Assembly (NCBI RefSeq): GCF_042453785.1
Contig: NC_091663.1
Span: 33,840,001-33,904,000, forward strand
Direction: 5' to 3'
DNA: 64,000 nt
From: Malus domestica
Taxonomy: Eukaryota; Streptophyta; Magnoliopsida; Rosales; Rosaceae
Both the position numbers and the translations under genes were made by a program. The notes under the pieces were generated by a model that ran no database searches, was not told where the DNA came from, and worked only from the letters and a program-made list of their open reading frames with translations. Below are positions 46,087-57,021 of the stretch, piece by piece (the stretch's first letter is position 1; every line of letters starts with the position of its first letter).

Positions 46087-46287
46087 ACAAGTAATCTCAA
46101 GTATAAAGGTCGTACCCAGTGCACAAGGCTCCTGCTTTACGCAGGGTCTGGGAAAGGTGAATGTCGGCTAGCCTTACCCCCATTTATGGAGAGGCTGCTC
46201 CCAAGTCTCGAACCCGAGACCTACCGCTCATGGGCGAAGGCACTTGCCATCGCACCAAGTGCGACCTCTACAAGTAATCTCAAGTAT
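46087..46287 (-). mobile_element. tRNA-derived SINE, second copy, 18-bp target duplication
   Basis: The body (46105-46269) is the reverse complement of the 6079-6237 family, with box B GGTTCGAGA and 'ctccataaatgggggtaagg' on the minus strand. Identical repeats acaagtaatctcaagtat lie at 46087-46104 and 46270-46287. It splits the integrase of the copia remnant, so it is the younger of the two. Confidence 0.92.
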
Positions 46288-46555
46288 GTGTCGATTTTTT
46301 CGTTCGGGTGATCCATTTTGTTGTGGGGTTTGAGGACATGTAGTCTCATGAAGGATACCCTTGACCTTGAAGAACTGGGACATATCTTGGTTAAGATACT
46401 CGCCACAATTGTCAGACCGAAGAACTTTAATGGGAAGTGAATATTGTGTGTAAACCTTGTGATAAAAGATTTTGAAAATTCTACACACATCATTTTTACA
46501 TTTCATACACAACCAAGTCATTCTGGTGCAATCATCAACGAATGCTACAAACCAA

Positions 46556-47195
46556 CAAATCCCATGTTGAGTAGTAACTGAAGGTAAATTTGTGAAAAAC
46601 CAAGTTCATTTGAGCAACATCTATGCATGCAATTAACAATTAAAGATGGAATCATGCTTGTATGCACTCAAAAACAAAATATTACCCATGAAATTCAAAG
46701 CCTAGTAGTTATGGTGAACCAAGACTCAACTCAAGATCTAAGAGAAAGAGTTGAGATTTCTTTATACCTTTGAAGCACCGCTTTGCTTAGCAAAAGTTAA
46801 TCACCCATGTGAGAGCCTTCTTTCTTTTTTCACCTTACTCCTTGGCTCCATGGATGTGGATGGAGGAACTTTGTTTTTTTTTGCTCCATGTCTTCTTGGA
46901 TATGGATAGAATAATTGGTTTCTCTAAAAGTTTCCAAAGTTGGAGACCTTTAAGTTTCGACACCAAGGATGTTTGAGGAAGAAGAGGAATGACCATGGAA
47001 GAATGAGATGCTAGTAAATTCCCCCATGGTGGCTGGCCTCTCTAGAGAGAAAGAGAGAGCCAAAGTTCTCTCATCTTTCCTCAAAGAAAACCCTAATGAA
47101 GAAAAGGTTATAAAGTCACATTTATACCTACCTTCATTGGAGTGGAAAATTTGTAATAAATCCAAAACCCACTCTCTCTCTAAGCATGCCCGACC
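46556..47195. other. unassigned sequence between the copia remnant and the Argonaute copy
   Basis: No gene recognised. The stretch around 46800-47190 reads like an untranslated or LTR-type region rich in gaga and ctct, but no boundary or duplication was found. Confidence 0.4.
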
Positions 47196-48257
47196 TCCCT
47201 ATTGTTAGAGACATCCCCACAATCATCTTTGATGCGGATGTTACCCATCCTCAACCTAGGAAGGATAGCAGTCTGTCAATTGCAGCTGTAAGTTTAGTCG
47301 TCTATTTTGATTTCTTTTTAATTAAAATTCACAACGTGTTAACATGTTAATTTATTCCAACAGGTGGTGGCGTCAATAGATTGGCCACATATAATCCAAG
47401 ATTTTTATAGTGTAAACCAAGACCCTAACAATGGTCTTGTTGGAGGAGGAATGATCAGGTAATTGGGCCAACAATTGTTTCTATTTTTTTTTCCTTCAAG
47501 ATAGTTGTGAGTACAGTTTCTTATCATGATTATGGTAGGGAGCATTTCGACAAGAAACTGGCCGTAAACCAAAGAGAATTATCTTTTACATGTAAGAATT
47601 GTTTTTTCTGTGGTCAAGCAAAATGGACAACACTTTGCCAACATTTGTTTTGATGTTTGCTTGACAGAGACGGAGTTAGTGAAGACCAATTTTGTCAAGT
47701 TCTGCTGTATGAAATGGATGCTATAAGAAATGTACACTAACTATTAGAATGCTAGAATTATTTTTTTAGGATAAGCAAATTTTTTAATACATTCGTTACT
47801 ACTTTACAGGCTTGTCAATCGTTGTAGGAGGGATATCTGCCACCTCTTACTTTTGTTGTGGCATAGACTGGTAAGAGTGACAATTTTCAACCAGTTACAA
47901 ATTTTAGATGCATTGAGATAATAGTAAATTTGATGCTTTTTCATTTTGCGCATTGAGTTATTGTAAATTTGATCTTTAACTATCTTTACCTTGTATAGGC
48001 ACTATTGCTGACACCTAGTTTTGTCATCCGAGTGAGTTCAACTTTTATCTCAACAACCCCTATTATTATTTGTGTTGTTGATTTATACATGCCAATTTCA
48101 TTTTTGCTGTAGTTTGTGTTGATTTAGGGCTTTCAATTCTTTATTTTTTTTTCTCATAAGGGAGGCAAATATATATACTACATACTTGATTTACAAGGTA
48201 AGAATATGCAATAATATTTACCCTATTTCTACAGACTCAAATCCCCCTAATTACATA
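47196..48257 (+). pseudogene. Argonaute PIWI fragment, left arm of the palindrome (outer part)
   Basis: Plus-strand exon-like pieces carry PIWI motifs: '[18 protein letters not shown]' (about 47197-47290), 'VVASIDWPH' (47365), 'REHFDKKL' (47540), 'DGVSEDQFCQVLLYEMDAIR' (47670-47735) and 'GYLPPLTFVV' (about 47835). Two of the catalytic Asp positions can be seen, but frames break and the C-terminal His region is absent. The sequence is the inverse copy of 59095-60156. It is interrupted at 48257 by the large LTR element and resumes at 57027. Confidence 0.88.
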
Positions 48258-48769
48258 TGTTGATGCACAAAATCAGCGAAGACTTTGGTACAACAGAAAG
48301 TGTCAGGTTTTGTGACCTTCGCTTGGTTGCTTCGGTCACTAGTGAGGATAAGTACGTAAATGAATAGAGACAGAGAAGCAAACACAGGATGTACGTGGTT
48401 CACCCAGATTGGCTACGTCCACGGAGTAGAGGAGTTCTTATTAGTAGTGAAGGGCTTACACAAGTACAAAGGATCAAGCTCTCAATTTAGTGAGTTCTTG
48501 TGAATGATTTAACACAAATGGCATTAGGCAATATTGTGGGGGAATGACCCCTATTTATAGAAAAACTTGTAGCTTTGTCACATTGACATGTGTCATGTTA
48601 TGATTGGTTCTTGATGTCGACACGTGCTGCGCTCTGATTGGCTTCTAATCTTGACACGTGTCGAGTAGTGATTGGCGTCCTGGTCGGAGGGGAACTCTTC
48701 TGGGTCCTTGACAGTATAGCGTTGGCCGGTGCTCGGTAGTTTCGGGATTGGTCAAGTATGGTACAAACA
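48258..48769 (-). repeat. 3' LTR of the large element
   Basis: Starts TGTTGATGCACAAAATCAGC, ends GGTACAAACA, 512 bp. 'cctatttatagaa' is a TATA-like motif near 48550. It carries 8 bp (in 'cacattgacatgtgtc') that the other LTR lacks. Confidence 0.93.
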
Positions 48770-51004
48770 GTGCTCCCCTAAGTTCCCGAGTGAGGGAAAC
48801 TCCTCGATTGGGGACTTGCAAGATCCAATCCCTTGAGTAATCACGAAACTTCTAAGTACCGAAGTGTGGTCTGATCTTCATCTGCCCTTTTCTGGAAGTA
48901 CCTTTCCTCCATCCGGGAATGGTGTACTTAGCTGATGTTGACGCACAAGGTAATGTATCAATTTCACTTAAAGCTTAGTTGTAGTTTCGGGCTTAGTCAA
49001 GTGTGATACAAACCCTATAGTAGGAGTCCCCCAAGTCGCCGAGCTAGGAGATCTGCCGAAAGAGGTGACAGACAAGGTAAGCAGTCAAACTTCCAAGTAA
49101 GCAACCCAGGATCAGAGGTTTGACTTCGGCTTCCGGTTGATTGTTCTCCTTCTCCTTGTCTCTCATTCAACTGCCAGGATAAGGAGAAGCAAATGGATAA
49201 GAGATGATATGAGATACTTTTGCTTTTGAAGAAGTAACTTTCCACAAGCTTATTCTTGAACTGTGCTGGAGGGTTTTCTGGTGCCCTTCAGAGTATAAGG
49301 CCGACTCAAAAATTTGAGGGTCAAAACAAGTCCATCAAATCTAGAGTACGTTCGACCTTGATGATATGAGATACTTTTGCTATTGACGGAATAATGAATG
49401 TGGTATGGAAAGGTGTCGTGCTGTAGTGATCTGTTTCAGCTCACCGTTGAACCTTCTGCTTCAATCTTTTGCATGGCAGAAGTGGTGTGCAACCTTTGCA
49501 TTTTAATGGTCCTTCAGAACATTCCTTCATAGTGACTCATCCACGCTTGGCAGCTTCAGTGTAAAGAGCCAATATCTGATCAACTGTCATGAGGTATTTG
49601 CCGGTGGAATTCGTGACCTTGACAGCAGTTGAGGATGAGTACTCGAGAGCAATGCTAAGTAAGCAACCAGGCAAAGGCTCCAGGCGGTCAGTTCCAAATT
49701 GGAGGTTTGATTTCAGGTTCCGACTGACTGCTCTCTTTCTCCTTGTCCTGCAGGTGTGGACAAGGACAAAGACAAAGATAGGGAGAAAGCATGATATGGG
49801 ATACTCTTGCTTTCGACCCTGATGATATGAGATACTCTTGTTCTTGGTGTGGCTTATTTGGTGAGGTATTATCGGGGGGAAATAAAGCTGAGTATTTCGA
49901 GAGGTTATGTTGAGGGTGCCTTTTCGAATGCGAGAAAGGGTTGAGCATTTTTGCAGGTTTGCCTGTCCATTGAGGAGGGAGGTCAATGTATATAGGGATT
50001 TCCCAATAACAAGTAGTAATGCTATTCCTTTACCCTTCTTGGTCACAGCAATGTAGTGGGAGCTGCCAGCTTCACGTGTTTTAATTTTGTCAGAGCACTT
50101 TGAAAAAGTGGTATGTGGTATCTGGAAAGCTGATGTTACGTGTGAAGATTACAGACAAGCTTTATCTAAGGAAATCTGGCTCTCGAAGTTCTGAGAGTTG
50201 TGCCTCTTCAGTTTTCGAACAAGCAATCCCGTCGAGGATCTGACTCTCGAGATTCGGAAAGCAGTGCTACTCCGGTTTTTGAGAAAGTAATTATGTTAGG
50301 AGTCTTTTCTCGAATGTGAGTAAAGGTTGGACGTTCTTGCCAACCTGTCTTGCCGCAAAACACGGAGGTCGACACACATAGGGACTTTCCAGTTGTCAAG
50401 CAGTGGTGCTGTTCCTTTACCCTTATGGGTAATAGTAGGGTAGCTGGAACTTCGAAATTCTCGTGCCTAAACTTTGTCAGAGATCTTTGACAAAGTTATA
50501 TGTGGTACCCGAGGAGTTGATGGTGCATATGAAGAGCGGTGATTGAACAGTAAGATTCACGTGCTTTCTACTTCACCAGAAATCTTCGACAGAGTGCCCG
50601 TAATTTCCGCAAAGCTGATTGCGCATGTGACAGGTGCTGACGAGGCTGAAAAAGCAGGTGCTTCTTTGATTTCTGAGATCGGCCCTCGTGGTCTCTGAGC
50701 AGCCCAGCTTTTGAGAAAGCAAACGCCTCTTCGATTTCTGAGATCGGCCCTCGTGGTCTCTGAGCAGCCCATCTTTTGAGAAAGCAAACGCCTCTTCGAT
50801 TTCTGAGATCGGCCCTCGTGGTCTCTGAGCAGCCCAGCTTTTGAGAAAGCAAACGCCTCTTCGATTTCTGAAGCTCCGTCGAGTGCATATTTTTATAGAG
50901 GCTGGCATTAAGTTCCACAGCACACTTGAATCTCTACCAGTAGAAGCTCATTTCTTGCACTTCTAAGATCTTGATTTGTCTGACCTCTTCCCTCTTCAAC
51001 ACAT
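48770..51004. other. non-coding internal region of the large element
   Basis: Purine tract at 48770-48782, then long non-coding sequence with scattered repeats such as 'atatgagatacttttgct' (49208-49225, again near 49365 and similar at 49800-49845) and 'tgcagg' motifs. No retroviral-type domain is seen. It includes the 65-bp tandem array at 50668-50872. Confidence 0.6.
50668..50872. repeat. 65-bp tandem repeat, about three units
   Basis: The start 'gatttctgagatcggccc' recurs at 50668, 50733 and 50798 and begins again at 50863, an exact 65-bp period. The units are nearly identical, so the array expanded recently. Overlapping ORFs here are products of the repeat. Confidence 0.92.
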
Positions 51005-51010
51005 TTGAAA

Positions 51011-51687
51011 ATGTCTGGACCCTCCGACCGTCGTTTTGACTTGAACCTTGGAGAAGAGACAGCCACGCCTTCTCCAGACAACATATGGCGCCCATCCTTC
51101 ATATCCCCTACTGGTCCTCTTACCGTTGGGGATTCTGTGATGAAGAATGATATGACCGCTGCAGTGGTGGCCAGGAACCTTCTCACTCCCAAAGATAACA
51201 GACTACTTTCCAAACGGTCTGATGAGTTGGCTGTTAAGGACTCTCTGGCTCTTAGTGTTCAGTGTGCAGGTTCTGTGTCTAATATGGCCCAACGCCTATT
51301 TGCTAGAACCCGCCAAGTTGAATCATTGGCTGCTGAAGTGATGAGTCTCAAACAGGAGATTAGAGGGCTCAAGCATGAGAATAAGCAGTTGCACCGGCTC
51401 GCCCATGACTATGCTACAAACATGAAGAGGAAGCTTGACCAGATGAAGGAATCTGATGGTAAGGTTTTACTTGATCATTAGCGGTTTGTGGGTTTGTTCC
51501 AAAGGCATTTATTGCCTTCGTCCTCTGGGGCTGTACCTGGTAATGAAGCTTCAAATGATGAACCTCCAATGCCTCCTCCTTCTGGGGTTTTGTCAAGTAC
51601 TGAGGCTCCGGATAACCACCCTCCGGTGCTTTCTCTTTCTGGGGCTCTATCGACTGCTGAGACTTCCCCTAAGCAACCTTTGTGAAG
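51011..51687 (+). pseudogene. accessory ORF of the large element, coiled-coil protein, antisense to gag
   Basis: The reading frame opens 'MSGPSDRRFDLNLGEE' at 51011 and runs to a TAG at 51479-51481. The same frame continues after it to TGA at 51685-51687, about 225 codons in all. The central part has a leucine/lysine heptad pattern ('VESLAAEVMSLKQEIRGLKH'), a likely coiled coil; the tail is Ser/Pro-rich. The direction is opposite to that of the element's own gag. Similar ORFs are, by memory, frequent in apple-family repeats and often annotated as uncharacterised proteins. Function unknown. In this copy the TAG, where a single base change would give CAG, makes it a truncated form of 156 residues. 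Confidence 0.75.
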
Positions 51688-52129
51688 GCTCCCTTTTGTT
51701 TGTTTATTTTGACTCATGTATATGTACATATTTGTGGCTTATCGAAAATATTAATAAATAAGCTTTGCTTCATTTCAATATATTGTGTTAAATACACCAA
51801 AGCCTTCTTCATAAAGTTCTTTGAATTTTTGCTTTTGTTGAAACCTGTATTGTTGAAGCTTTGTGAGTGAAGCATGTAGTTTGAGGTAGTGTTCCCTTAA
51901 TTTCCCGAGTGAGGAAAACTTCTCGGTTGGAGACTTGAAAAATCCAAGTCACTGAGTGGTTGTGAGACTGCCGAGTATTAAGGTGCAGTAGCATATGGTG
52001 GGAGTCCCCCAAGTCTTCAGGCGAAGAGAGTTGCCGAATGAGGTGTCTCGCTTGTTACTAATTTGTCAAAGTAACGAATCCTTGTTTTGATGTCACACAT
52101 TCGCATATGCCTTATCTAAAAATATTTCC

Positions 52130-53220
52130 AACTTTTGTGTGTTTGATGCTGCATGCTTTTGACTAGACAAGATTAAGTGCAATTAGTAGCTTTTCTCTCT
52201 TTTTCATCTTTTCTTTGGTGGAATTGCTTTTCGTTTCCACTAATCAGCCTGAGTGGATGCAAGATAACACCATTCTCTATAGCTCAGATCGCAAAGTCGT
52301 CTTCATGAAAGTTGTTCCTTATCTTGTGAACTACAACATCTCCAAATTTGAGATCCATCGGAGTAGTACAACTCCAGAAATTCAGGTATGATGAGTAACT
52401 GTTCATCAATTTTCTGTTAACCCGTCAGACTTGTTGTGAGCTTCTAAACTCCATTTTTTCTTGTTCATCTCAACATACTTTCTTCATCGAAGTTGTTCCT
52501 CACCTTGTCAGCTACAACATATCCAAATTTGAGATCCATCGGAGCAGTACAAATCCAGAAATTCAGGTATGATGAGTGACTGTTCATCATTTTTCTGTCA
52601 ACCTGTCAGACTTGTTGTGAGCTTCGAAACTCCATTTTCTCTTGCTCAGATCAACATACTTTCTTCATCGAAGTTGTTCCTTAACTTGTGAACTACAACA
52701 TATCCAAAATTGAGATCCCTCGGAGCTGTATAACTCAAGAAATGCAGGTATGATGAATGACTGGTTATTATTTTTCTGTCAACCCGTCAGATTTGTTGTG
52801 AGCTTTGAAACTCTATTTTCTCTTGCTCAGATCAGCATGCTTTCTTCATTGAAGTTGTTCCTCAGCTTGTGAACTACAACATATCCAAATTTGAGATCCC
52901 TCGGAGCTGTATAACTCAAGAAATTCAGGTATGATGAATGACTGGTTATTATTTTTCTGTCAACCCGTCAGATTTGTTGTGAGCTTCGAAACTCCATTTT
53001 CTATTGTTCAGATCAGCATGCTTTCTTCATTGAAGTTGTGCCTCATCGTCTCTTTCATAACATATCAAAAATTCAGAATGAACTAATGGTTAAATATTTC
53101 CAGATCTTCGAAACATCATAGCAGCTTCGAAATCTGCAAGAATCCGACTGTCATGTTTGGAGCTTCAACACTTTAATTTCTGTCGCTCAAACAGAAATGG
53201 TTCCTTCTTGAAAGTTGTTC
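52130..53220. repeat. 181-bp tandem array, about 4.5 to 5 units
   Basis: The landmark 'gttgttcct' (last copy 'gttgtgcct') occurs at 52311, 52492, 52673, 52854 and 53035, exactly 181 bp apart. Each unit holds 'ctacaacatatccaaa', 'attcaggtatgatga' and 'ttgttgtgagctt'. Units differ by scattered substitutions; the edges fade by about 52240 and 53210. The period is in the size range of plant centromeric satellites, but here the array sits inside an LTR element. Confidence 0.9.
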
Positions 53221-53609
53221 ATATGCTCAAAAACTATAGGGTGTCCAAAATTCAGCTCCATTGGAGAAGAGCAGAGGTTGCAGAAATTTGATAGATGAAA
53301 GGAGGCGGAAGAGGGAGAGAGAGAAAAAGTCTTTTGGGTTGGATTTCTATTTTGGGGCAGATTCCAAGTTTTGTAGCACCTTCATTATTGATGAATTGCT
53401 TGTACTTTTGTCCATTATGAAACTTGGAACTTTGGCTTGTTGTTGGATCTATTATAATATGTTTGGAAACATATACATAATTGCTTGTTTGGTTATGACA
53501 GGGATGTTGTGGGTGTAGAACAAAACAAATGTTTGTGTTGACCTGTGTTTTTGTACAAGTTCAAGGGCATCTTGGGTTTTGTGAACAAAATTTGTTTATT
53601 TGGAGCAAG

Positions 53610-54520
53610 GTTTTGTGTTGAAGCTTTGTAGGTGAAGCTTTGGTGTTGAAGCTTTCTAGGTGAAGCTTTCTGGGTGAAGCTATGTAGGTGAAGCTTTCTA
53701 GGTGAAGCTTTTTTAGGTGAAGCTTTGTAGGTGAAGCTTTTTTAAGTGAAGCTTTTCGGGTGAAGTTTTTTGGGTGAAGCTTTGTGGGTGAAGCTTTTTA
53801 GGTGAAGCTTTGTGGGTGAAGCTTTTTTAGGTGAAGCTGTTTGGGTGAAGCTTTTTGGAGGTGAAGTTTTTTTTGGGTGAAGCTTTTTTAGGTGAAGCTT
53901 TTTGGGTGAAGCTTTGATGGTGAAGCTTTGTAGATGAAGCTTTGTAGATGAAGCTTTCGAGGTGAAGCTTTGATGGTGAAGCTTTGTAGGTGAAAGTATG
54001 TAGAGGGAGCTTTCTAGGTGAAGCTTTTTTAGGTGAAGCTGTGTAGGTGAAGCTTTTTTAAGTGAAGCTTTTCGGGTGAAGTTTTTTGGGTGAAGCTTTG
54101 TGGGTGAAGCTTTTTAGGTGAAGCTTTGTGGGTGAAGCTTTTTTAGGTGAAGCTGTTTGGGTGAAGCTTTTTGGAGGTGAAGTTTTTTTTTTTTTTTTTT
54201 CTTTTTTTTTTTTGGGTGAAGCTTTTTTAGGTGAAGTTTTTTGGGTGAAACTTTTTGGATGAAGCTTTTTGGGTGAAGTTTTGGAGGTGAAGCTTTTTGG
54301 GTGAAGCTTTGTGGGTGAAGCTTTTTAGGTGAAGCTTTGTGGGTGAAGCTTTTTTAGGTGAAGCTGTTTGGGTGAAGCTTTTTGGAGGTGAAGTTTTTTT
54401 TTGGGTGAAGCTTTTTTAGGTGAAGCTTTTTGGGTGAAACTTTTTGGATGAAGCTTTTTGGGTGAAGTTTTGGAGGTGAAGCTTTTCGGGTGAAGCTTTT
54501 TGGATGAAGCTGTTTTTTTT
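53610..54520. repeat. minisatellite of 15-bp type gtgaagctttttngg units
   Basis: About 900 bp of units close to 'ggtgaagctttttag' or 'gggtgaagctttgtg', with variable T runs. Higher-order copies exist: the order of variants at about 53735-53880 recurs at 54060-54200 and 54290-54420. Poly(T) tracts near 54190 and 54510 interrupt it. The Lys/Ser/Pro-rich ORFs on the minus strand are repeat products. Confidence 0.93.
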
Positions 54521-54708
54521 TTTTTTTTTTTTTTGGCGCTTGACACGGTCTTCATTTGCTTGTTTTGTAGTGACTGTGGAAGACGGATTGCTTTCTGATT
54601 GAGAAGGGTTCCGGCATCGCTTTGCACCATCTTCATGTGGGTAATATAGGAACTTCCTTATGTTTTGATCATGCATGTAGTGATAGAATTTGTTTCTTCT
54701 TATTGTAG

Positions 54709-54981
54709 ATGTCAGAGCCTGGAAGTTCTAGTGATGAGGGCTCTTCTAGCTTTAGCTCTAAGTCTGAGTCTGCAATGTCGGAGTCTTCAGGGTCTTTGTT
54801 AGAGTCCTGTACTAGAGAAACATTGGATGATCTTCCCAACCGTCAAACTTTAGCTATTGCTAGTTCTTCCTCCATGGCGTTGGGTGAGGGGGTTTCTCCT
54901 GATATGTCTTTGCCTCGGCGGAGGCATGGTTATAAGCCTGCGCCATCACCTCAGAGCAAGTCTTCCAAGTATTGGCATTGA
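54709..54981 (+). CDS. second accessory ORF of the large element, Ser-rich
   Basis: 90 codons, 'MSEPGSSSDEGSSSFSSKSE' onward, starting just after 'ttattgtag', which looks like a splice acceptor. It is Ser-rich then basic ('MSLPRRRHGYKPAPSP'). Its last 122 bp lie antisense to the gag 3' end, so only the first part is likely to be genuine. It may be a downstream exon of the same plus-strand unit as 51011-51687. No known domain. Confidence 0.4.
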   Translation: MSEPGSSSDEGSSSFSSKSESAMSESSGSLLESCTRETLDDLPNRQTLAIASSSSMALGEGVSPDMSLPRRRHGYKPAPSPQSKSSKYWH

Positions 54982-56410
54982 TCATGTATTTAAAGAAACA
55001 ATCACGTAGGCCTGCCGTGAAGGCTTTGAGGGCAGTCTTGTCGTCTGCCTCGGCACACCGGGAGTATTCATGGCTGAAGCGGCCAGCATACATACGTAAT
55101 GACTCGTCTGGCCTCTGGCGGATAGTGCGGTCATCTGCAGAGTGCAAGCAATCGGTTTGGAAAATGTGTTGGGAAACAAATAGTTTCCTCAATTCCTCAA
55201 ATGAGTCTACCGTCTCAGGTGTAAGACGACAATACCAATTTAGAGCTCCGCCAGAGAGGGTGGAGGGGAAGAGAAGACATCGCTCTTCGTCGGTGTGCAT
55301 CCGGTATGCCATGGTGGACTCAAAGAGGTTAAGGTGCTCAATCGGGTCCTCTTTTCCAGTATAAAGTTGCAAGCCAAGCTTCTGCTTTGTCTTTGCTTGA
55401 AGGGGGTGTTGAGGATCCTCCTTGTAAGAGGGCCAGGCCTGGGTTGGTTCCAGTCAGGTATTTCAGCATGACGTTCAGCCTTCAACTTGTTTACTTCCTC
55501 AAGAAGTTGTAGGACAAGGGGGTCCTGAGCGGAGTTATGTGCCACTGGAGCTTTCTTTCGTAAATCTTCATCTCCTCTTGGAATTAGGAAGGTTTGATCA
55601 AGGGCATGTGATTTTTCCCTGGACTCGCTGTACTGGCTTCCAGGGTATGTCTGTCGGAACACCTCTGAGTCCCCTGTACCCTCATGTCTCTCTAGGACTT
55701 GTTGCACCTTCTCCAAGTTGGCGGCCGGCTCGGGCCGTGGCAGGGGACCGAGTCTCTCAGAAATCCTTGGGTCATTGATCTTTAAGCTTATATGGATGGA
55801 ATTCTCTCAACGTTGCTTCAGGAAATCCCGACAATCGCGAAAGACGGCTTTCGATCCTTCTGCCCCTTCAGCAAAGAGGTGTCTCCCTCCGCTTCTCATG
55901 GTTCGGGTCGAAGCAACTGGGTTAAGAGAAGCCTCATGTTGATTATCAAATCGAGGGGTAATTTGTTCCCTATCAGGGATATCTATGTCGAATGCTCTGC
56001 CCCTTCAGCAAAGAGGTGTCTCCCTCCGCTTCTCATGGTTCGGGTCGAAGCAACTGGGTTAAGAGAAGCCTCATGTTGATTATCAAATCGAGGGGTAATT
56101 TGTTCCCTATCAGGGATATCTATGTCGAATGCATGTGACCTTCCATGTTGGAGGGCACCCAGTTGATGGTTGACTTCCACGGGGGCAACAAGCTCGCGTG
56201 TCTGAGCTTGCCTAGCTTCGTGAAGTGTCTCGAAGAGCTTCTCATATTGCTCCTGGAGGACCTCATTCCTCATTGCTATCTTGTTGTTCTGAGCTTCCAA
56301 CTCATCGACTTTAGCTTGAAGAAGAACTCGTTTTCCTTCCTTCTTTCGTTGTTTCGCACTATGTGCAAGGGGGTGTCATTCTGTGTGCTGTGGCTTCCTT
56401 CGCTTCCCAT
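54860..56410 (-). pseudogene. gag of the large LTR element, broken
   Basis: Begins 'MGSEGSHSTQNDTPLHIVRN' at 56410, then a coiled-coil stretch ('IAMRNEVLQEQYEKLFETLH'). A linker follows, interrupted by a 137-bp tandem duplication (55861-56134). The retrotransposon gag domain comes last (54860-55372, 'LYTGKEDPIEHLNLFESTMA', 'LSGGALNWYCRL'). Frames shift at about 56330, at the duplication and near 55385. The frame ends soon after 'AQAYNHASAEAKTY', with no zinc knuckle or protease, so it is truncated as well as frameshifted. Confidence 0.85.
55861..56134. repeat. 137-bp tandem duplication in gag
   Basis: 'tgccccttcagcaaagagg' occurs at 55861 and 55998, and the two 137-bp units are virtually identical. 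137 is not a multiple of three, so the duplication itself breaks the gag frame. Confidence 0.93.
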
Positions 56411-56497
56411 GCTGGAGATGGATGCCTGATCAAAAGAAAGTGTACGAATGATAGAAACCAGCTTGACACAGCTGAAGAGAGTAGGAATAAGTGTCGT

Positions 56498-56517
56498 TTC
56501 CCACAGACGGCGCCAAA
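56498..56517 (-). other. primer-binding site of the large LTR element
   Basis: On the minus strand TGGCGCCGTCTGTGGGAA directly follows the 5' LTR. This type is common in plant gypsy and LARD elements. It fixes the element's orientation. Confidence 0.85.
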
Positions 56518-57021
56518 TGTTGATGCACAAAATCAGCGAAGACTTTGGTACAACAGAAAGTGTCAGGTTTTGTGACCTTCGCTTGGTTGCTTCGGTCACT
56601 AGTGAGGATAAGTACGTAAATGAATAGAGACAGAGAAGCAAACACAGGATGTACGTGGTTCACCCAGATTGGCTACGTCCACGGAGTAGAGGAGTTCTTA
56701 TTAGTAGTGAAGGGCTTACACAAGTACAAAGGATCAAGCTCTCAATTTAGTGAGTTCTTGTGAATGATTTAACACAAATGGCATTAGGCAATATTGTGGG
56801 GGAATGACCCCTATTTATAGAAAAACTTGTAGCTTTGTCACGTGTCATGTTATGATTGGTTCTTGATGTCGACACGTGCTGCGCTCTGATTGGCTTCTAA
56901 TCTTGACACGTGTCGAGTAGTGATTGGCGTCCTGGTCGAAGGGGAACTCTTCTGGGTCCTTGACAGTATAGCGTTGGCCGGTGCTCGGTAGTTTCGGGAT
57001 TGGTCAAGTATGGTACAAACA
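56518..57021 (-). repeat. 5' LTR of the large element
   Basis: 504 bp, nearly identical to 48258-48769; ACATA follows at 57022-57026. Confidence 0.93.

Larger units (their letters stand above)
44000..46555 (-). pseudogene. degraded copia pol remnant with a nested SINE
   Basis: Minus-strand pieces in order: integrase core (46288-46555 and 46228-46270, 'KVLRSDNCGEYLNQDMSQFF', 'PQQNGSPERKNRH'), integrase C-terminal part (45700-46060, 'LEPRVFGCVAYVNLN'), and a linker at 45110-45650 with internal repeats 'AQMGQL'. RT follows (44000-45110, 'FDVKNAFLHGELEEEVYMDF', 'KALYSLKQLPRAWF'), breaking off at 'MWILNYLKGAPGKGL'-type sequence beside the LTR-like block. Gag, protease, RNase H and LTRs are missing. 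Many frame breaks. Confidence 0.85.

Noticed and set aside
50557..50923. Three overlapping ORFs of 76-116 aa
   Set aside because: Each is the 65-bp tandem repeat read in a different frame.
53610..54520. Regular short repeats, considered as a CRISPR-like array
   Set aside because: Units are contiguous with no unique spacers, in a plant retrotransposon; it is a minisatellite.
54325..54676. Lys/Ser/Pro repeat ORFs resembling histone-like or structural proteins
   Set aside because: Direct translation of the 15-bp minisatellite; no independent support.
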